Of a DNA stretch of 64,000 nucleotides, positions 63,085 to 64,000 are shown piece after piece (the stretch's first letter is position 1; the number at the start of each line of letters is the position of its first letter). The notes beneath the pieces are model-generated. The model ran no database searches. It saw only the letters and a list, made by a program, of their open reading frames with translations, and was not told the origin of the DNA. This DNA comes from Chrysomallon squamiferum. Lineage: Eukaryota; Mollusca; Gastropoda; Neomphalida; Peltospiridae. A program made the position numbers and the translations under genes. Location: assembly GCA_012295275.1 (NCBI GenBank), contig CM022665.1, positions 10,986,976-11,050,975 of the forward strand, in the 5' to 3' direction.

Positions 63085-63262
63085 TAATATGCTTTAATCT
63101 TCTTCTTTTTACACCAGTCTTCAGTACAATTAAACATAAATTTCTGTTTTAATTCTTCGTTCTTTGACAGGATCAAATATAAATTTCTATTTTAATTTTT
63201 TGTTCTTGAATAGAATTAAACATATGTTTTTATTTTCCTTAGTTTCAAATAAAATTAAATGT
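63085..63262. repeat. Degenerate tandem repeat, about 55 bp, three to four copies
   Basis: ATTAAACATAAATTTCTGTT, ATCAAATATAAATTTCTATT and ATTAAACATATGTTTTTATT are each preceded by TTCTTTGACAGGA-like DNA. Confidence 0.8.
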
Positions 63263-64000
63263 GCATTTTTTTTCTGATTCTTGCATATTTGTATTTATTT
63301 CCTGGTCTTTATATATTCCTTTCAAGAACAGAATTAAAAACAAACCTGCAATTAGACCTAAATTTCTTTCACCTAGAAAAAAATAAATAAAAAAATAAAA
63401 ATAAAAATAATAATAATAATAAAACAAAACAATGAAGGTACTTTGCTTTGATAAGTGTAACTGATTTTCACCCACATATTTATAAAATAACACAAAAATG
63501 TTGAAATTCTAGCATATTTTAAAAGAAACTTAAGAAACAATTTTTGTGTTCATTATGTATGGATCCTATAAAGTTATTTTAAAATTTAAATTTTAACAGA
63601 ATGTAATGAACACATACTTTTTATTACCACTGTCACTATCATTTTATTACATTAAAGAGTTTATTATCACTTTCTTCATCACTAATGACTTTGTATGTTA
63701 AATTATTGCAACAATCATTCTACAGGTTTTATCACCACTGTCTCTATATCTTATTACTTATCATCAAATACTGCCAAAAATGCTAACATTTGCCCACGAA
63801 GTCAATGGAACATCACTAAATAAACAATGATTTCCAATACACGGCAACAAATCCTTTATTAACACACGTCCAGACAACTACCTGTTGTTTCAGTACCATT
63901 TTACAAGGTGAGATGAGGCTGGCAACACCTGTACAATCAAGTTGTTCTAGGAAAGAACAGTGTACAATGCTGTTCTACATCTGTGAGGTAGGATGAGAGA

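Larger units (their letters stand above)
58061..64000. other. Presumed upstream intron(s) of the NELL-like gene
   Basis: The missing 5' coding exons were sought on the minus strand and not found. Only low-complexity DNA, dinucleotide arrays and repeats are clear. A plus-strand frame at 62768-62998 has ordinary composition (KSPTCFTCVQPFKYKQPDK) but no splice context, and I do not call it a gene. Confidence 0.55.

Noticed and set aside
58061-64000. Signal peptide and first TSP-N exons of the NELL-like gene
   Set aside because: No minus-strand frame here had a signal peptide followed by a donor in the right phase. They probably lie outside the window.

Overview
The window is AT-rich, intron-rich animal DNA. 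Long poly(A)/poly(T) runs, many microsatellites, one minisatellite of about 3 kb, and canonical GT-AG introns all point to a metazoan nuclear genome. Decayed SINE-like copies resemble a tRNA-related element I know from mollusc genomes (from memory, not searched), so a mollusc is the best guess. The species cannot be told.

One gene is solid. On the minus strand, from 58,060 down to about 42,200, ten exons join in one unbroken reading frame of 443 codons plus a stop. They encode a NELL-type secreted protein (neural EGF-like, PKC-binding family). The order is thrombospondin-N/laminin-G-like domain, short coiled coil, two von Willebrand factor C domains and two EGF-like domains. The first exons (signal peptide and start of the TSP-N domain) were not found and probably lie beyond the right edge. 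In vertebrate NELL proteins, further EGF and VWC modules follow. Here the last recognised EGF exon has a poor donor site and reads straight into a 24-residue hydrophobic tail and a stop, like a GPI-anchor signal. I could not find later EGF/VWC exons in the remaining 42 kb.

Layout. 1-6,070: AT-rich DNA with homopolymers, one candidate terminal exon (3,671-3,749, minus) and a small inverted outlier of the big minisatellite (about 4,700-4,790). 6,070-9,085: minisatellite of a 42-bp unit, internally about 20+22 bp, with nearly G-free plus strand and higher-order duplications offset by 578 and about 900 bp. 9,086-42,199: no recognisable intact gene, but SINE-like fragments, many degenerate tandem repeats, and a few coding-like islands, including a broken minus-strand coding relic at 33.9-35.7 kb. 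42,200-58,060: the NELL-like gene; seven consecutive introns each hold at least one degenerate minisatellite. 58,061-64,000: presumed first intron(s) or 5' flank, with no recognised exon.

Nearly all other open frames are products of homopolymers, trinucleotide repeats or the stop-free minisatellite.
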